64,000 nt of DNA from Variimorphobacter saccharofermentans (GTDB lineage Bacteria > Bacillota > Clostridia > Lachnospirales > Lachnospiraceae): positions 1,362,001 through 1,426,000 of the forward strand of contig NZ_JACEGA010000001.1 in assembly GCF_014174405.1 (NCBI RefSeq), in the 5' to 3' direction. Positions within the stretch are counted from its first letter, which is position 1; each line of letters opens with the position of its first letter. Below the pieces are notes generated by a model, which was not told the origin of the DNA, searched no databases, and saw only the letters and a program-made list of their open reading frames with translations. Positions 63,726-64,000 of this stretch are shown one piece after another. A program made the translations under genes and the position numbers.

Positions 63726-64000
63726 ATGATTAACAGTGAGATAATTGAAATCAGAAAGCAATTCAAGCATGAAAACTGCGCCATCACAAAGGTAAGCGGT
63801 TGTTATGTGGATGGAGAGAAAGTAATTAAAACAAAGTTTACCGAATCCTTTCTTTGTCTTCCGGAGGAAGAAACCTTCAAATATTTTGAAATATTTAAGA
63901 AAACCTTATCTGGTACAATCGGCAAGAACCTAATTAATATGGATTTTCCGACGGAGACTGAATTTAATGGTGGTACCCAGGAGTTCCTTCTTAAACTAAG
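63726..64000 (+). CDS. DUF4317 family protein, 5' part only
   Basis: The first 91 codons of a gene that runs off the window. IIEIRKQFKHENCAITKVSGCYVDGEKVIKT matches the start of the DUF4317 family common in Clostridia, whose function is unknown. ATGGAG lies upstream of the ATG at 63726, 32 bp after the GH43 stop, so co-transcription is possible. Confidence 0.8.
   Translation, partial: MINSEIIEIRKQFKHENCAITKVSGCYVDGEKVIKTKFTESFLCLPEEETFKYFEIFKKTLSGTIGKNLINMDFPTETEFNGGTQEFLLKL

Overview
The window reads as one stretch of chromosome from a low-GC, spore-forming, Gram-positive anaerobe of the Clostridia, most likely a plant-polysaccharide-degrading Lachnospiraceae of the Lachnoclostridium phytofermentans type. 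The evidence is: AT-rich intergenic DNA with strong AGGAGG ribosome binding sites; the sporulation block recN-spoIVB-spo0A; a tmRNA with tag ANDNYELAAA; ferredoxin-type redox proteins; an ISLre2 transposase; many secreted proteins carrying bacterial Ig-like group 2 (BIG2) domains; and several glycoside hydrolases (GH18, GH8, GH3, GH43). No tRNA, rRNA, CRISPR array or prophage block is visible.

Layout. 1-6.5 kb: 3' end of a secreted BIG2-GH18 chitinase, a MATE exporter, a CadC-type sensor with a CadA-type metal ATPase under a clear promoter/operator, and a divergent FMN enzyme. 6.7-10.5 kb: a large secreted BIG2-repeat protein. 10.9-17.4 kb: recN, spoIVB, spo0A and a Na/Pi cotransporter. 17.6-25.9 kb: glycolytic and housekeeping genes gap-pgk-tpiA-gpmI-secG-rnr-smpB. 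26-36.2 kb: an accessory block between smpB and ssrA, made of a rubrerythrin-like protein with missing iron ligands, an ABC transporter plus two-component system on the minus strand, an ISLre2 element, a secreted CHAP-like BIG2 protein and a small unidentified protein. 36.3-39 kb: ssrA (tmRNA), a TetR regulator with its operator, a PEBP-family protein, an EFR1 ferredoxin and an IS30 remnant. 39.6-47.8 kb: a compact four-gene surface cluster of two miniature tail-collar proteins, a leaderless discoidin/cadherin-like protein and a 2,024-residue SLH-anchored protein. 48-55.8 kb: a Fic protein lacking its catalytic histidine, then GH8, MFS, GH3, MFS. 55.9-64 kb: an LRR/BIG2 surface protein, an amino-acid ABC operon with a leader terminator, a cytidylate-kinase-like protein, a BFD [2Fe-2S] protein, a cysteine-cluster protein, GH43 and a partial DUF4317 gene.

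How it fits together. Several carbohydrate enzymes (GH8, GH3, GH43) have no signal peptide and lie beside MFS permeases, which suggests import of short xylo- and gluco-oligosaccharides followed by cytoplasmic hydrolysis. The secreted proteins share BIG2 modules and one has SLH domains, pointing to a heavily decorated cell surface.

The two observations most likely to be new are: (i) the 40-47.8 kb collar/discoidin/cadherin/SLH cluster, driven from a near-consensus promoter with a roughly 320-nt leader; and (ii) a family of about 184-bp intergenic hairpin elements (10550-10732 and 23027-23210), whose arms differ between copies yet stay complementary while the unpaired segments are conserved, with shorter relatives at 47806, 60720 and possibly 20993. 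All family assignments come from reading motifs in the translated sequence; no database search was run.
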